Below, one piece after another: positions 26,790 through 35,171 of a DNA stretch of 64,000 nt (the stretch's first letter is position 1; each line of letters starts with the position of its first letter). The translations under genes and the position numbers were made by a program. This DNA is from Oxalobacter vibrioformis (GTDB lineage Bacteria > Pseudomonadota > Gammaproteobacteria > Burkholderiales > Burkholderiaceae_D): assembly GCF_027118995.1 (NCBI RefSeq), contig NZ_CP098242.1, positions 1,899,001 to 1,963,000 of the forward strand, in the 5' to 3' direction. The notes beneath the pieces are model-generated. The model was not told where the DNA came from, searched no databases, and saw nothing but the letters and a program-made list of their open reading frames with translations.

Positions 26790-27074
26790 ATGAGCGAAGG
26801 CAGCACCCCGGATATCCTGAATATCAGTGATCTGGTCAGTGGCTATGAAAGTGATAATGCCAGTGGCGGTTATCTGAAATTTGATACGGTTGCCCAGAAC
26901 AGTGATGGCACCACGACACTGAAACTGACAATCGGTACCGAAGAAACTTCGGCAGAATGTGTGCCTCTTGCCACCATTGTGATGGCAGGCGCTGATACCA
27001 CTGGCGTGGATGCGGGCAGTTTCACCCAGCACATTCTTGAGCAACTGGTGCAGCATAACGATATCGTTTTCTAG
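26790..27074 (+). CDS. Small protein resembling an isolated type I secretion C-terminal signal domain
   Basis: 94 residues from MSEGSTPDILNISDLVSGY. The layout follows the C-terminal export domain of RTX-type adhesins (VCA0849-like): D-[VI]-L-x-[IL]-S-D-L-[LV] at the start, a beta-rich central part (GGYLKFDTVAQNSDGTTTLKL), then IVMAGADTTGVD (family IVLxGVD) and a final helix ILEQLVQHNDIVF. Whole adhesins carry this after thousands of residues; here nothing precedes it. ATG 26790 is chosen for AGGGACC at proper spacing; the frame itself is open from 26712. Convergent with the lapC-like exporter gene, sharing its terminator. Could be a mini-substrate, a decoy or an adhesin remnant. Confidence 0.6.
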   Translation: MSEGSTPDILNISDLVSGYESDNASGGYLKFDTVAQNSDGTTTLKLTIGTEETSAECVPLATIVMAGADTTGVDAGSFTQHILEQLVQHNDIVF

Positions 27075-27099
27075 ACGACATTTGCTGTCAGGTGAATTG

Positions 27100-27130
27100 A
27101 AAAAGGCACGGTTGAACCCGTGCCTTTTTG
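27100..27130. terminator. Bidirectional intrinsic terminator
   Basis: AAAAAGGCACGG-TTGAACC-CGTGCCTTTTT lies between the small secretion-signal gene (plus) and the lapC-like gene (minus). A- and T-runs on both flanks let it serve both. Confidence 0.9.
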
Positions 27131-27146
27131 TTTTGGTCAGACGGCT

Positions 27147-28571
27147 TTACCTTTCAGTCAGCGCGTTCTGCTTAGTTTTCAGAATCGGTTTCATGAGATA
27201 GCTCATGATGGATTTGCTGCCGGTCTTGATGCTGACGTTGGCCATCATGCCGGGAATGATCGTGAGGGGGTTTTCATCTGTGCCCAGATGGCTTTTCTTG
27301 GTGCGGACCTGGACCAGATAGAAGCTGTCACCCTTTTCATTCGTAATGGAGTCAGCGGAAATGTTTTCCACGGTGCCGTCAAGACCGCCATAAATGGAGT
27401 AATCGTAAGCGGATACCTTGACGGTGGCGTCCTGTCCCGGGCGAAGGAAACCCACATCGCTGGGACGTACCTTCGCTTCAATGAGCAGGTTGTCTTCCAG
27501 CGGCACGATTTCCATAACATCCATACCGGGTTGGATAACACCGCCAACGGTGTTGATCTTGATGGTCTTGACGATACCGTCAACCGGTGAACGGACCGTG
27601 GTACGGGCCAGCCTGTCTTCAGCGGCCATGCCGGTCGCGCTGCTGCCGGCATATTCGGCCTTGGCGTGTGCCAGCTCATTGGCGGCGTCAGAACGGAATT
27701 TGGCCAGCGCGCCTTCCAGCTTGTTCGCTGCTTCGGCAGCTTGCGACTGCAGGCGGGGGATCGCCAGGCGGGTGGCATCCATTTCACTGCGGATGCGTGT
27801 CACGTCACGCTTTAAGCGGAGGATTTCCACTTCGGAAACCACGCCTTGTTTCAGCAGGGGAAGAGACATCTGCAATTCCTTGTTGGAAATGTTGTAGGTG
27901 GCTTGCAGGTGACCCAGGTTGGAGCGTTTTTCAACCAGTTCCTGGTTGCGCTGGGCAACCTGTTCTTTCAGCACATTCTGGGTTGCGTCAAATTCCTCTT
28001 TTCTGGAATTGAAGAGGGCGATTTCATCTGCCACGATCTGGGGATTCTGTTCAGCCAGTTCATCAGGAAACTCAATCTGGTCCACGCCATTGGCTTCGGC
28101 TGTGAGGCGGGCGATCTTGGCCTGGAGCGCTTCTGTTTTTGCCTTGGTTTCACCGGCAGAGGAAGCAAAGCGTTTTTCATCGAGTTTCAGGACAATCTGG
28201 TCTTTTCTCACTACCTCACCGATCTTGACCGGAATCTCGGACACAATACCGCCTTCCAGGTTCTGGATTACCTGCACGTGGCTGGACGGGATGACCTTGC
28301 CTTCACCGTTGGTCACTTCATCAACCTTGGAAAAGCTGGCCCAGATGACGGCCAGCACCAGCAGGATCAGCGTGTAGCGGATAATGAGGAAGGTGGCCCG
28401 TGGCGGGCTGAGAAAGAACGCCGCCAGCTTGGTCGGCATGTATTTGATGTCTTCGCTGGCAGGAGGCGCATTGCGGTCAATGGGCGGCAATACCCAGTTT
28501 TTCAGGCGCTCAATGAAGAGCCTGCCTTTTTCTTTCGCTTCGGCAGCGATTTCTTCAGTTTTTTGCGACAT
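27147..28571 (-). CDS. lapC: Type I secretion membrane-fusion protein (HlyD/LapC family)
   Basis: 474 residues from MSQKTEEIAAEAKEKGRLF. One N-terminal membrane anchor (residues about 62-85, FLIIRYTLILLVLAVIWASF) is followed by HlyD-type barrel-sandwich halves, a long coiled-coil (about 150-330) and a C-terminal beta-barrel (VRPSDVGFLRPGQDATVKVSAYDYSIYGGLDG). It bridges the ABC exporter and the TolC-like protein. Start ATG 28569-28571 follows GGAGGA with 7-bp spacing, and the frame overlaps the lapB-like gene by 17 bp, indicating coupling. The same frame is open to 28649, but that part lies inside lapB. Confidence 0.9.
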   Translation of the reverse strand: MSQKTEEIAAEAKEKGRLFIERLKNWVLPPIDRNAPPASEDIKYMPTKLAAFFLSPPRATFLIIRYTLILLVLAVIWASFSKVDEVTNGEGKVIPSSHVQVIQNLEGGIVSEIPVKIGEVVRKDQIVLKLDEKRFASSAGETKAKTEALQAKIARLTAEANGVDQIEFPDELAEQNPQIVADEIALFNSRKEEFDATQNVLKEQVAQRNQELVEKRSNLGHLQATYNISNKELQMSLPLLKQGVVSEVEILRLKRDVTRIRSEMDATRLAIPRLQSQAAEAANKLEGALAKFRSDAANELAHAKAEYAGSSATGMAAEDRLARTTVRSPVDGIVKTIKINTVGGVIQPGMDVMEIVPLEDNLLIEAKVRPSDVGFLRPGQDATVKVSAYDYSIYGGLDGTVENISADSITNEKGDSFYLVQVRTKKSHLGTDENPLTIIPGMMANVSIKTGSKSIMSYLMKPILKTKQNALTER

Positions 28572-30798
28572 GAAGTTTTCCTCCGGACAGAGCCTGCATA
28601 ACTTGTTCTTTAGGACCATCCGCAATGATCTGGCCGCCATCCATGACAATCAGCCGGTCAACCATGGTCAGAAGCGATGCACGGTGGGTTACCAGGATGA
28701 GTGTATGGTTTCCAAGGTGCTGGGCCAGGCGGGTCTTGAAATTTTCCTCTGAACGGTTGTCAAGCGAGTTGCTGGGTTCATCCAGAACGAGTATGGGTGC
28801 GTCCAGGAGCAGCGCGCGTGCATTGGCAACAGACTGGCGCTGGCCGCCGGACAGGCCTTCTCCCCGTTCACCGACATGCATGTCAAAGCCCTGCGGATGG
28901 CGATTGACAAATTCAGTGACACCAGCGATTTCGGCCACTCTTAACACCATGGAGTCATCCACGTAAGGCGCACCGAGCACAATGTTTTCTTTTACCGTGC
29001 CAAAAAACAGCATGACGTCCTGAGGTACATAGCCAATGCTGCGCCGCAGATCCGCAGGATCAATCTGCTGCAGGTCGACGCCATCTACCCAGATGGAACC
29101 TTCTGTCGGCTCGTAAATGCCAAGGATCAGCTTTTCAATCGTGGATTTGCCTGAGCCGATACGGCCGATGATACCGACCTTTTCCCCGCTGCGGATGCGG
29201 AAAGAGATATTGATCAGTGCCGGTACCTGGGCTTCAGGATAGTTGAATGTCACGTTACGGAATTCAATATCTCCGCGGATGGTCGGACGGTGAATATAGT
29301 TTTTGCCTTCCGGGCGTTCAATCGGTAGTTGCATGATGTCATCGACACCCTGCACGGCAGAACGTGCCTGGAAGTAGCGGGTAATCAGGCTCGCTACCTG
29401 TGCCAGTGGCGCGGTGACGCGCCCGGTCAGCATGGAGCTGGCAATCAGGCCACCCATTGTCAGCATACGCTCAGAAATCAGGAAACAGCCGACAATGACA
29501 ACCCCGATATAGGCAAGCTGCTGGAAAAGGCCTGACTGGTTGACGATGGCGGTGGTCAGGAGCTTGGAACGCAACGACAGGTCGCTTTGTTCGCCGATGA
29601 TGTTTTCCCATTTCCGCTGGACGACACCTTCTGCGCCGACGGCCTTTAAGGTGTCGATGCCGGTCAGGGTTTCGATCAGGGTGGCGTGCTTCTGGGTGCC
29701 CAGGCGGAAGCTTTTCTGGATGACGCCCTGCAACGGGCGCTGCAATGCAAGCGCAATCAGGACAATAATCGGCATGATAACCAGTGGCACCAGCACCAGC
29801 GGGCCGCCCAGCCAGAAGATAACGACAAGGAAGAGAATGGTAAAGGGCAGGTCAATCATCGTTGTGATAGTGGCTGACGTGATGAAGTCCCTGAACATCT
29901 CGAATTCGGAAAGGTTGTTTGCCAGGCTGCCGACGGACTTGGGGCGGACAGCGGCCTTCAAGCTCATGATTTTTTCAAAGATGGTCGCTGACAGGATCAC
30001 GTCGACCCGCTTGCCTGCGATATCAAGAAAATACGATCGCAGGGTTTTCATGATGAGGTCAAAGACATAGACAATCACAATGCCGATACCCAGTACCCAT
30101 AGCGTGTCAAAGGCATTGTTGGGTACCACGCGGTCATACACGTTCATGGTAAAGATCGGGGTGACCAGGGCGAAGATGTTGATCAGGAAAGAGGCGACCA
30201 TCACTTCGGAGTACAGTGGCATTGATTGCTTGAAAACCCCCCAGAACCAGTGCTGGCTTTTCGGGATGGTATTGTCCTGGGCGCGTGTATCAAATTTGAA
30301 CGTCGGCCTGGAGAAGATGGCAACGCCGTCAAAATAGTTCAGCAGTTCCGCATTGGATATTTTGGTTTCCCCACCGTCGGATTCCGGCTGGATGATGGTC
30401 CAGACATTGGCTTCATCCCGTGCGGTTGCCACGCAGGCATTGCCGTTTTTCAGGAGAAGTACGCAAGGCAGCGTCAGCGGGGAGATTTTCATCAACTCGC
30501 GTTTGACCACACGGGCGGTCAGCCCGGCCCGGTTTGCCGCACGGATGAAAAGTTCCGGGGTCAGGCGGCCATCGTCCAGTGGCAGGCCGGCTGTCAGTGT
30601 CTGTGATGAAAACGGGTTGTGAAACAGTTTGGTCAGGATAACGAGGCAGCGTACCAGCGGGTCATCGGCAATGAGGGTTTCGACCGGAACCTGCCAGGCC
30701 TGAGCGGCGTCCCCTCTTGTTGCGATGGCACCATCCTGCTTGGGAGCAATCTGCGTATTTCCCGGCTCGTTTTCCGGTACGTTTACAGGCTGTGTCAT
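28555..30798 (-). CDS. lapB: Type I secretion ABC transporter (LapB family, with C39-like domain)
   Basis: 747 residues: N-terminal C39-like domain (about 45-165) lacking an obvious catalytic Cys and so non-proteolytic, six-helix ABC membrane domain (about 195-470), then nucleotide-binding domain with Walker A GRIGSGKST, signature LSGGQRQSVANARALLL, Walker B ILVLDEPSNSLD and H-loop LVTHR. LapB-type exporters move giant RTX adhesins directly from cytosol to outside. The gene follows the 115-residue gene by 69 bp and overlaps lapC. Its substrate adhesin is not in the window. Confidence 0.92.
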   Translation of the reverse strand: MTQPVNVPENEPGNTQIAPKQDGAIATRGDAAQAWQVPVETLIADDPLVRCLVILTKLFHNPFSSQTLTAGLPLDDGRLTPELFIRAANRAGLTARVVKRELMKISPLTLPCVLLLKNGNACVATARDEANVWTIIQPESDGGETKISNAELLNYFDGVAIFSRPTFKFDTRAQDNTIPKSQHWFWGVFKQSMPLYSEVMVASFLINIFALVTPIFTMNVYDRVVPNNAFDTLWVLGIGIVIVYVFDLIMKTLRSYFLDIAGKRVDVILSATIFEKIMSLKAAVRPKSVGSLANNLSEFEMFRDFITSATITTMIDLPFTILFLVVIFWLGGPLVLVPLVIMPIIVLIALALQRPLQGVIQKSFRLGTQKHATLIETLTGIDTLKAVGAEGVVQRKWENIIGEQSDLSLRSKLLTTAIVNQSGLFQQLAYIGVVIVGCFLISERMLTMGGLIASSMLTGRVTAPLAQVASLITRYFQARSAVQGVDDIMQLPIERPEGKNYIHRPTIRGDIEFRNVTFNYPEAQVPALINISFRIRSGEKVGIIGRIGSGKSTIEKLILGIYEPTEGSIWVDGVDLQQIDPADLRRSIGYVPQDVMLFFGTVKENIVLGAPYVDDSMVLRVAEIAGVTEFVNRHPQGFDMHVGERGEGLSGGQRQSVANARALLLDAPILVLDEPSNSLDNRSEENFKTRLAQHLGNHTLILVTHRASLLTMVDRLIVMDGGQIIADGPKEQVMQALSGGKLHVAKN

Positions 30799-30867
30799 GA
30801 ATGTTTCGCTTCTGAAAGATTACAGTTCTGTTTGTTGTTTTTATTTCAGGGAGTGTATGACGTTTTT

Positions 30868-31215
30868 CTAGAGGATGGGTTTGTCATCAACCAGGATGTC
30901 ATTTGTCTGGTCAATTTCCTCGCGCCGGGTTTTCTTTCTGAGAATTTTTTCCTGGGCTGCAATGGGCAATTCTGAAAAGAGAATCGTGCCTTTTGCTGTC
31001 AGCAGGTCGATCAGATCTTCCATAATACGGATTTGCTGGAAATCCTGGGCCAACAGTTCATGGAATTTTTTTTGTGGATCATTGCCGCCGGCTTCCCTGG
31101 TCAAAAAACCGAGAACTTCCGGATCTGAAAAAATCACAGGCGTATCATCTTCCCTGTTGGGTAATGCAGTAAGGGCGATGATCTCACCGTTTACATTTCT
31201 GATTGCATAGGGCAT
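30868..31215 (-). CDS. Conserved hypothetical protein, 115 residues, first gene of the lapBC-like operon
   Basis: The product starts MPYAIRNVNGEIIALTALPN and ends in a charged tail (KKTRREEIDQTNDILVDDKPIL). The middle (RIMEDLIDLLTAKGTILFSELPIAAQEKILRKK) resembles small proteins often labelled 'tryptophan synthase beta-like' in databases, a name that carries no proven function. No signal peptide or membrane span. It is upstream of and co-directional with the exporter genes, with the divergent LuxR-type regulator across a 284-bp promoter region. Confidence 0.7.
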   Translation of the reverse strand: MPYAIRNVNGEIIALTALPNREDDTPVIFSDPEVLGFLTREAGGNDPQKKFHELLAQDFQQIRIMEDLIDLLTAKGTILFSELPIAAQEKILRKKTRREEIDQTNDILVDDKPIL

Positions 31216-31329
31216 GTCTGTCTCACTGTCAGGTGTTATCTTTTCCTGAAGATATTACCCTATATTTTTTATTTTCATTCGTAATTGCGCCGTTATTGTT
31301 AAATGTTGCTGTTACTGTTATGATTTCTC

Positions 31330-31402
31330 AAAATTGCTTGGGCACTGTGTAATTAAAGTATAAAATTGCCTGTATGAAATAGTGTAAAGCAAAAATTGCT
31401 TG
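31330..31402. promoter_or_regulatory. Three iterated AAAATTGCYTG boxes in the divergent lap promoter region
   Basis: AAAATTGC(C/T)TG occurs at 31330-31340, 31362-31372 and 31392-31402, spaced 32 and 30 bp, close to three helical turns. The second and third copies extend to about 22 bp with few differences (…ATGAAA-AGT). They lie between the exporter operon and the LuxR-type regulator, so they are candidate binding sites for that regulator or another factor. Confidence 0.45.
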
Positions 31403-31499
31403 AATGAAACAGTTAAGTTTTTTCCAACTCAATCGTATAAGAAGATGACTAAATAAGTGGTTGAAAAAATTTCATGACGGTTCAGGGGGAGAATAAAGG

Positions 31500-32183
31500 G
31501 TGCTGATACTTGCTTCTGCAAGCAGTGAATTTTTCCATAAATGGGACGAGGTCGTCTCGCAACCCGATGCGGTTGTGCATGTCGGCAGCATTGACCAGTT
31601 GAAAGCATTACTGGAGATCAACACAACACGTCTTATTGTCCTGGATATGACCGTAAAAGACGGTAAGGATCCTGATATCCTGCGTGCCATTTCCGAAATC
31701 AAGAAAGGTGCCCGCCTGATTCTTTCCGGTATCCAGTTTACCCCTACAGCAGAACTGTCAGGGCTGGCAGTCGGTGCGGTTGCCTGCTGTTCTTCCTCTC
31801 TTTCCGTAGCGGAATGCCGGAAGATTCTCGATGTGGTTCAGCAGGGGGGCGTATGGCTTTCCAGTGCCGGTATTCCCGAACTGCTCTCCAAGCTGCGGGA
31901 TTTTTCTGCCAGATCGTCCGACTCGGCGGCATTGGCTTCGTCGTCCGGTTCCAATGGCGCAGAAACCGCCCAGCCGGATGAAGCCGTTTTAAGCTGCCTG
32001 ACCAAACGGGAACGGGAGGTTGCCAGGCTGGTTGGCAGTGGTGCCAGCAATAAGGATATTGCCCGCCAACTGGATATTTCTGACCGCACGGTAAAAGCGC
32101 ATCTGACAGCGATTTTTGACAAACTCCAGGTTCAGGATCGTCTGCAGCTGGCACTGCGGGTTTCGGGCCGTCCGCCCGGCTGA
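31500..32183 (+). CDS. LuxR-family response-regulator-like transcription factor
   Basis: 227 residues, GTG start at 31500 behind GGGGGAG (an ATG at 31474 is out of frame). The N-terminal half looks like a divergent receiver domain (TRLIVLDMTVKDGKDPDILRAISEI, with an Asp at the phosphorylation position). A Ser/Ala-rich linker (about 140-160) leads to a typical LuxR/FixJ helix-turn-helix (LTKREREVARLVGSGASNKD, then IARQLDISDRTVKAHL). It is divergent from the 115-residue gene and lapBC, and convergent with lapD, so a role in controlling the adhesion locus is likely though unproven. Confidence 0.85.
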   Translation: MLILASASSEFFHKWDEVVSQPDAVVHVGSIDQLKALLEINTTRLIVLDMTVKDGKDPDILRAISEIKKGARLILSGIQFTPTAELSGLAVGAVACCSSSLSVAECRKILDVVQQGGVWLSSAGIPELLSKLRDFSARSSDSAALASSSGSNGAETAQPDEAVLSCLTKREREVARLVGSGASNKDIARQLDISDRTVKAHLTAIFDKLQVQDRLQLALRVSGRPPG

Positions 32184-32184
32184 A

Positions 32185-32213
32185 AAAAACCCGGCATGCG
32201 CCGGGTTTGATTT
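32185..32213. terminator. Bidirectional terminator between the LuxR-type gene and lapD
   Basis: AAACCCGGC-ATGC-GCCGGGTTT, with A-run before and T-rich after, immediately follows the regulator's stop and abuts the lapD-like stop on the other strand. Confidence 0.9.
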
Positions 32214-34251
32214 ACTCTTCTTCCGTTTTTTTCGATGTCAGGATACCGCTACCCGGTGTGTTTGTCGTGTCAGGTTCTTCAATGCCATCTTTTGTCCAGA
32301 TTGCCGGTCTGGAGAGGGCGTAACCGCGAACCCCGTCGACACGCAGGCTCTTGAGGATGTCGAGTTCTTTGGTGGTTTCGACAAATTCCGCAATGACAAT
32401 GATGTCATGACTGTGTGCCATTCGTACAATCGAATCCACAAATTGCTGGTTGTCGCGATTTTCGTCGATGCCGCGAATGAAGCTGCCATCAATCTGCAGG
32501 TATGCCGGACGTAGCTGGGCAAGAAGGTGGACTGGTGTATTGCCCCGGCCAAAATGTTCAATACCCAGTTTTGCGCCGGTCGGCAGAATCTGTTCGGCCC
32601 ATACCTGTGCGGCATGGAGGTTCTGGCTGATGGCATACTCGCTGAGCTCAAACAGCATGCGTTTGGCGATTTGCGGTTTTTCCCGCAGCCTGGTGACGAC
32701 CCACATGACAAATTCCGGATCACGGATGGATGCCGGCATCAGGTTGATCGCAATCGGCTCGGTCGGGCTGCCGGGCTGCTCCAGCCTTTCCATTACTTCG
32801 TCGATTACCATGCGGTCAAATGCCTGTGTCAGGCCATGGTGGTTAACCATCGGGATAAAGATACCCGCCGGAATCAGCTTGCCGTCCTGGTTGGCAATAC
32901 GTAACAGGACTTCGCTTTGCATGACCCTGGTGGTATCACTGCTGTCAAAGGTCGACTGCAAAAGCAGGGTATTGTGGCGGCGTTCGACGACATCACGCAG
33001 CAGCGCAATCCATTGGGTCGCCGTCAGGCGCTCAAATTCGTCTGCAGCGTGTTTTTTGTGCGCATAGAACGCGTTTTTACCCTGCATCTGGGCTGCACGC
33101 AATGCCATATCCACTTCAGACATTAGCTGCTGCATGGTCTGTGTGCTTCGGCAGGCCAGGCCAATATGGCCGATTTCATCAGTTGGTGCCAGGCCTTTCT
33201 CATGGAGCGACGGCAGCGCGGCGGCCAGGTCTTTTGAAAATTCCCAGCCGGCTCTTTCTGATATACCCGCCAGGGCAATGGCAAAGGTGGAACCGGAAAG
33301 ACGGGCCGCAAAGGTTTCGTTGGCCGGACTTTTTTCAATCTGTGTCTTGATCAGGTCGCTGACACCGCGCAAGAGGGCGTCTCCGGCGCTGTGGCCGGAC
33401 TGGTTGTTAATGGCCTGCAGATTGGAAATCTCCAGGAAGACGAGTGCGCCGTGCTCGAAATCATCGCCGGACTGCATCATGTGATTCAGTCGCATGGTGA
33501 AGTAGGCACGGTTGGCCAGGCCGGTCGTATTGTCGGTATAGGCTGCAAAGCGGATACGTTCCAGCGCTTCTTCCTGTTCACTGAAAATATCACGGATCTT
33601 GCCGGACATCAGGTTCATGGCGATGACAACACGCCGTAACTCAACGGTCCATGGCAGGCGGGTCTGGATGACATAATCCTTGTTGGAGATGGCTTCCGCC
33701 TGCTTTTCAACCGCGTTTAACGGACGGAGCACATAATGGATGGCAACGAGTGCCATGCCGAAAATAACAATGAAGGAACCGACAAACCAGAACAGGGACT
33801 GCACACAGGCTGCCCAGAGACGGATATAGGCGAATTCAGGATTGGCGCTGATATGGACGCTGCCTGCCTGGTTCCAGCCGTTCATGATCAGGGCTTCCCC
33901 ATAAGGGGTTTCGAGCGGGAACATGCTGATAAACCAGCCCGGCACCTGTTTTGGCGGTTCGGCATCGGAACGCTCCACGATGACTTTCCCATCCATGCCA
34001 TAGACTGTGATGTTCCGATAAAACCCGCTGTCAAAGAGTGCATTGATGTGGGTTTCCATGACGATGGTCTCGGATTCGGCCATGTAGGGAGACAGGATCA
34101 GCCCGAGTGACGTGGCCGTGTCCTGCGAGATGGTCTTTAACTGATCGTTCAGATAACCTCGCGTATTATGGACATTGATGGTGAATGTGCCGATGAAAAG
34201 CAGCACAAACAACGTGATGATAAGCAGGATGAGTTGTCGTCGCAGCGTCAT
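32212..34251 (-). CDS. lapD: LapD-type inside-out c-di-GMP receptor (degenerate GGDEF-EAL)
   Basis: 679 residues: TM1 (about 6-24), periplasmic LapD/MoxY-type domain (about 25-150) with a GWF motif in PGWFISMFPLETP, TM2 (about 153-175), HAMP, then degenerate GGDEF (RLSGSTF) and degenerate EAL. The EAL landmarks are EVLLR, EHFGRG in place of DDFG, and AEFVET for AEGVET. Such a protein binds c-di-GMP without making or cutting it, and pulls periplasmic LapG onto its output domain so that the surface adhesin is not cleaved. It is on the same strand as, and 129 bp downstream of, the lapG-like gene, as in Pseudomonas. Confidence 0.92.
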   Translation of the reverse strand: MTLRRQLILLIITLFVLLFIGTFTINVHNTRGYLNDQLKTISQDTATSLGLILSPYMAESETIVMETHINALFDSGFYRNITVYGMDGKVIVERSDAEPPKQVPGWFISMFPLETPYGEALIMNGWNQAGSVHISANPEFAYIRLWAACVQSLFWFVGSFIVIFGMALVAIHYVLRPLNAVEKQAEAISNKDYVIQTRLPWTVELRRVVIAMNLMSGKIRDIFSEQEEALERIRFAAYTDNTTGLANRAYFTMRLNHMMQSGDDFEHGALVFLEISNLQAINNQSGHSAGDALLRGVSDLIKTQIEKSPANETFAARLSGSTFAIALAGISERAGWEFSKDLAAALPSLHEKGLAPTDEIGHIGLACRSTQTMQQLMSEVDMALRAAQMQGKNAFYAHKKHAADEFERLTATQWIALLRDVVERRHNTLLLQSTFDSSDTTRVMQSEVLLRIANQDGKLIPAGIFIPMVNHHGLTQAFDRMVIDEVMERLEQPGSPTEPIAINLMPASIRDPEFVMWVVTRLREKPQIAKRMLFELSEYAISQNLHAAQVWAEQILPTGAKLGIEHFGRGNTPVHLLAQLRPAYLQIDGSFIRGIDENRDNQQFVDSIVRMAHSHDIIVIAEFVETTKELDILKSLRVDGVRGYALSRPAIWTKDGIEEPDTTNTPGSGILTSKKTEEE

Positions 34252-34380
34252 GGTTGTCGTCTCCGGTTTGAGTCGTCTCTTTCGTTTTTACCTGTCAAAA
34301 AACCGTTCATCTCCACCATGAGAGATATTGTATGCGGGATGTTTCCGTATTGCTGTTTTTCTCTTTGTTTGTCCGTCATA

Positions 34381-35028
34381 TCAGAATTCCTTCCCCATCC
34401 GGTTTTGCATCTCGCGCCAGAAACGGATGTTGCCTGAGCCGCCAACATGGCCCAGTGTTTGCGACTTGACCAGCCACAGGCCGTCACCGTTGAAGGCATA
34501 GACCGGTTTTAAGTCAGGGCGCTGGCTTGCCAGCTTGATATGCGGGATGAGGTTATCCAGTACCAGTGGAACGGCATTGGGCTGAGGGTAGTAGGTCAGT
34601 ACCATGTGGGCTTCACTGATGGCCTTGACGTAAGTGATCTTCAGCTTGCTGTTATCCACCCCCAGCGCAACCAGGGTGAAATATTTGGCAATCGCATAAT
34701 CTTCACAGTCGGCGCCGTTGGATGCCAGCATTTCAGCCGGAGTTGCCCAGTAGTCCTTTTTTCCCCAGTGTTTCTGGTCGGAGACATAGGGAACCTTGTT
34801 AAAAAAATTATTCACAAGCTGCAGTTTTTCCTGTTCGGGCTTGTTGCGATTCTCGGCTATCAGGCGCGACCATGCCTGCATGCGGTTTTTTGCGCCTGCG
34901 CCATATTTTTTTTCGGCGGCCGCGAGGTATTTTTCGCTGAATTCCGGCAGCACATCTGCGGCACGAAGCAGCAGCGGCAGGAATATAACCAGCAACAGAA
35001 GATACATAATGCGCAGCAAAATACGCAT
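34381..35028 (-). CDS. lapG: LapG-type periplasmic cysteine protease (transglutaminase-like, BTLCP)
   Basis: 215 residues from MRILLRIMYLLLLVIFLPLLLRA, a signal or anchor sequence. The catalytic triad is visible: Cys in NGADCEDYAIAKY, His in SEAHMVLTYY and Asp in VLDNLI. LapG trims the N-terminus of LapA-like adhesins at a dialanine site and so releases biofilms unless LapD holds it. The frame is open to 35133 and the start is uncertain, because CAGGGA touches the chosen ATG; an ATG at 35098-35100 is an alternative. A terminator separates it from lapE upstream, so lapG-lapD may form their own unit. Confidence 0.9.
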   Translation of the reverse strand: MRILLRIMYLLLLVIFLPLLLRAADVLPEFSEKYLAAAEKKYGAGAKNRMQAWSRLIAENRNKPEQEKLQLVNNFFNKVPYVSDQKHWGKKDYWATPAEMLASNGADCEDYAIAKYFTLVALGVDNSKLKITYVKAISEAHMVLTYYPQPNAVPLVLDNLIPHIKLASQRPDLKPVYAFNGDGLWLVKSQTLGHVGGSGNIRFWREMQNRMGKEF

Positions 35029-35127
35029 TCCCTGATGCAGGCGTTTTTCGTTGCCGAAAAAATTCGCTGTTGATAGTTCCAGAGCCCTCACATTTTGCAT
35101 TATCACATAAATAATGTTTCTATGTAG

Positions 35128-35165
35128 AAACAAACCCGGCCGTGCCGGAGGGCAGGGTCGGGTTT
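35128..35165 (-). terminator. Probable terminator after lapE
   Basis: On the minus strand AAACCCG and CGGGTTT pair across a GC-rich loop and run into TGTTTCT, 7 bp after the lapE stop. A further hairpin (TGTTTC...GAAACA) adjoins it at 35115-35132. Read-through to lapG is possible. Confidence 0.55.
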
Positions 35166-35171
35166 ATCTGG

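Noticed and set aside
32116..32514. 132-codon plus-strand frame across the LuxR-type gene end and lapD
   Set aside because: Spans a strong terminator and lies antisense to lapD; no independent support.
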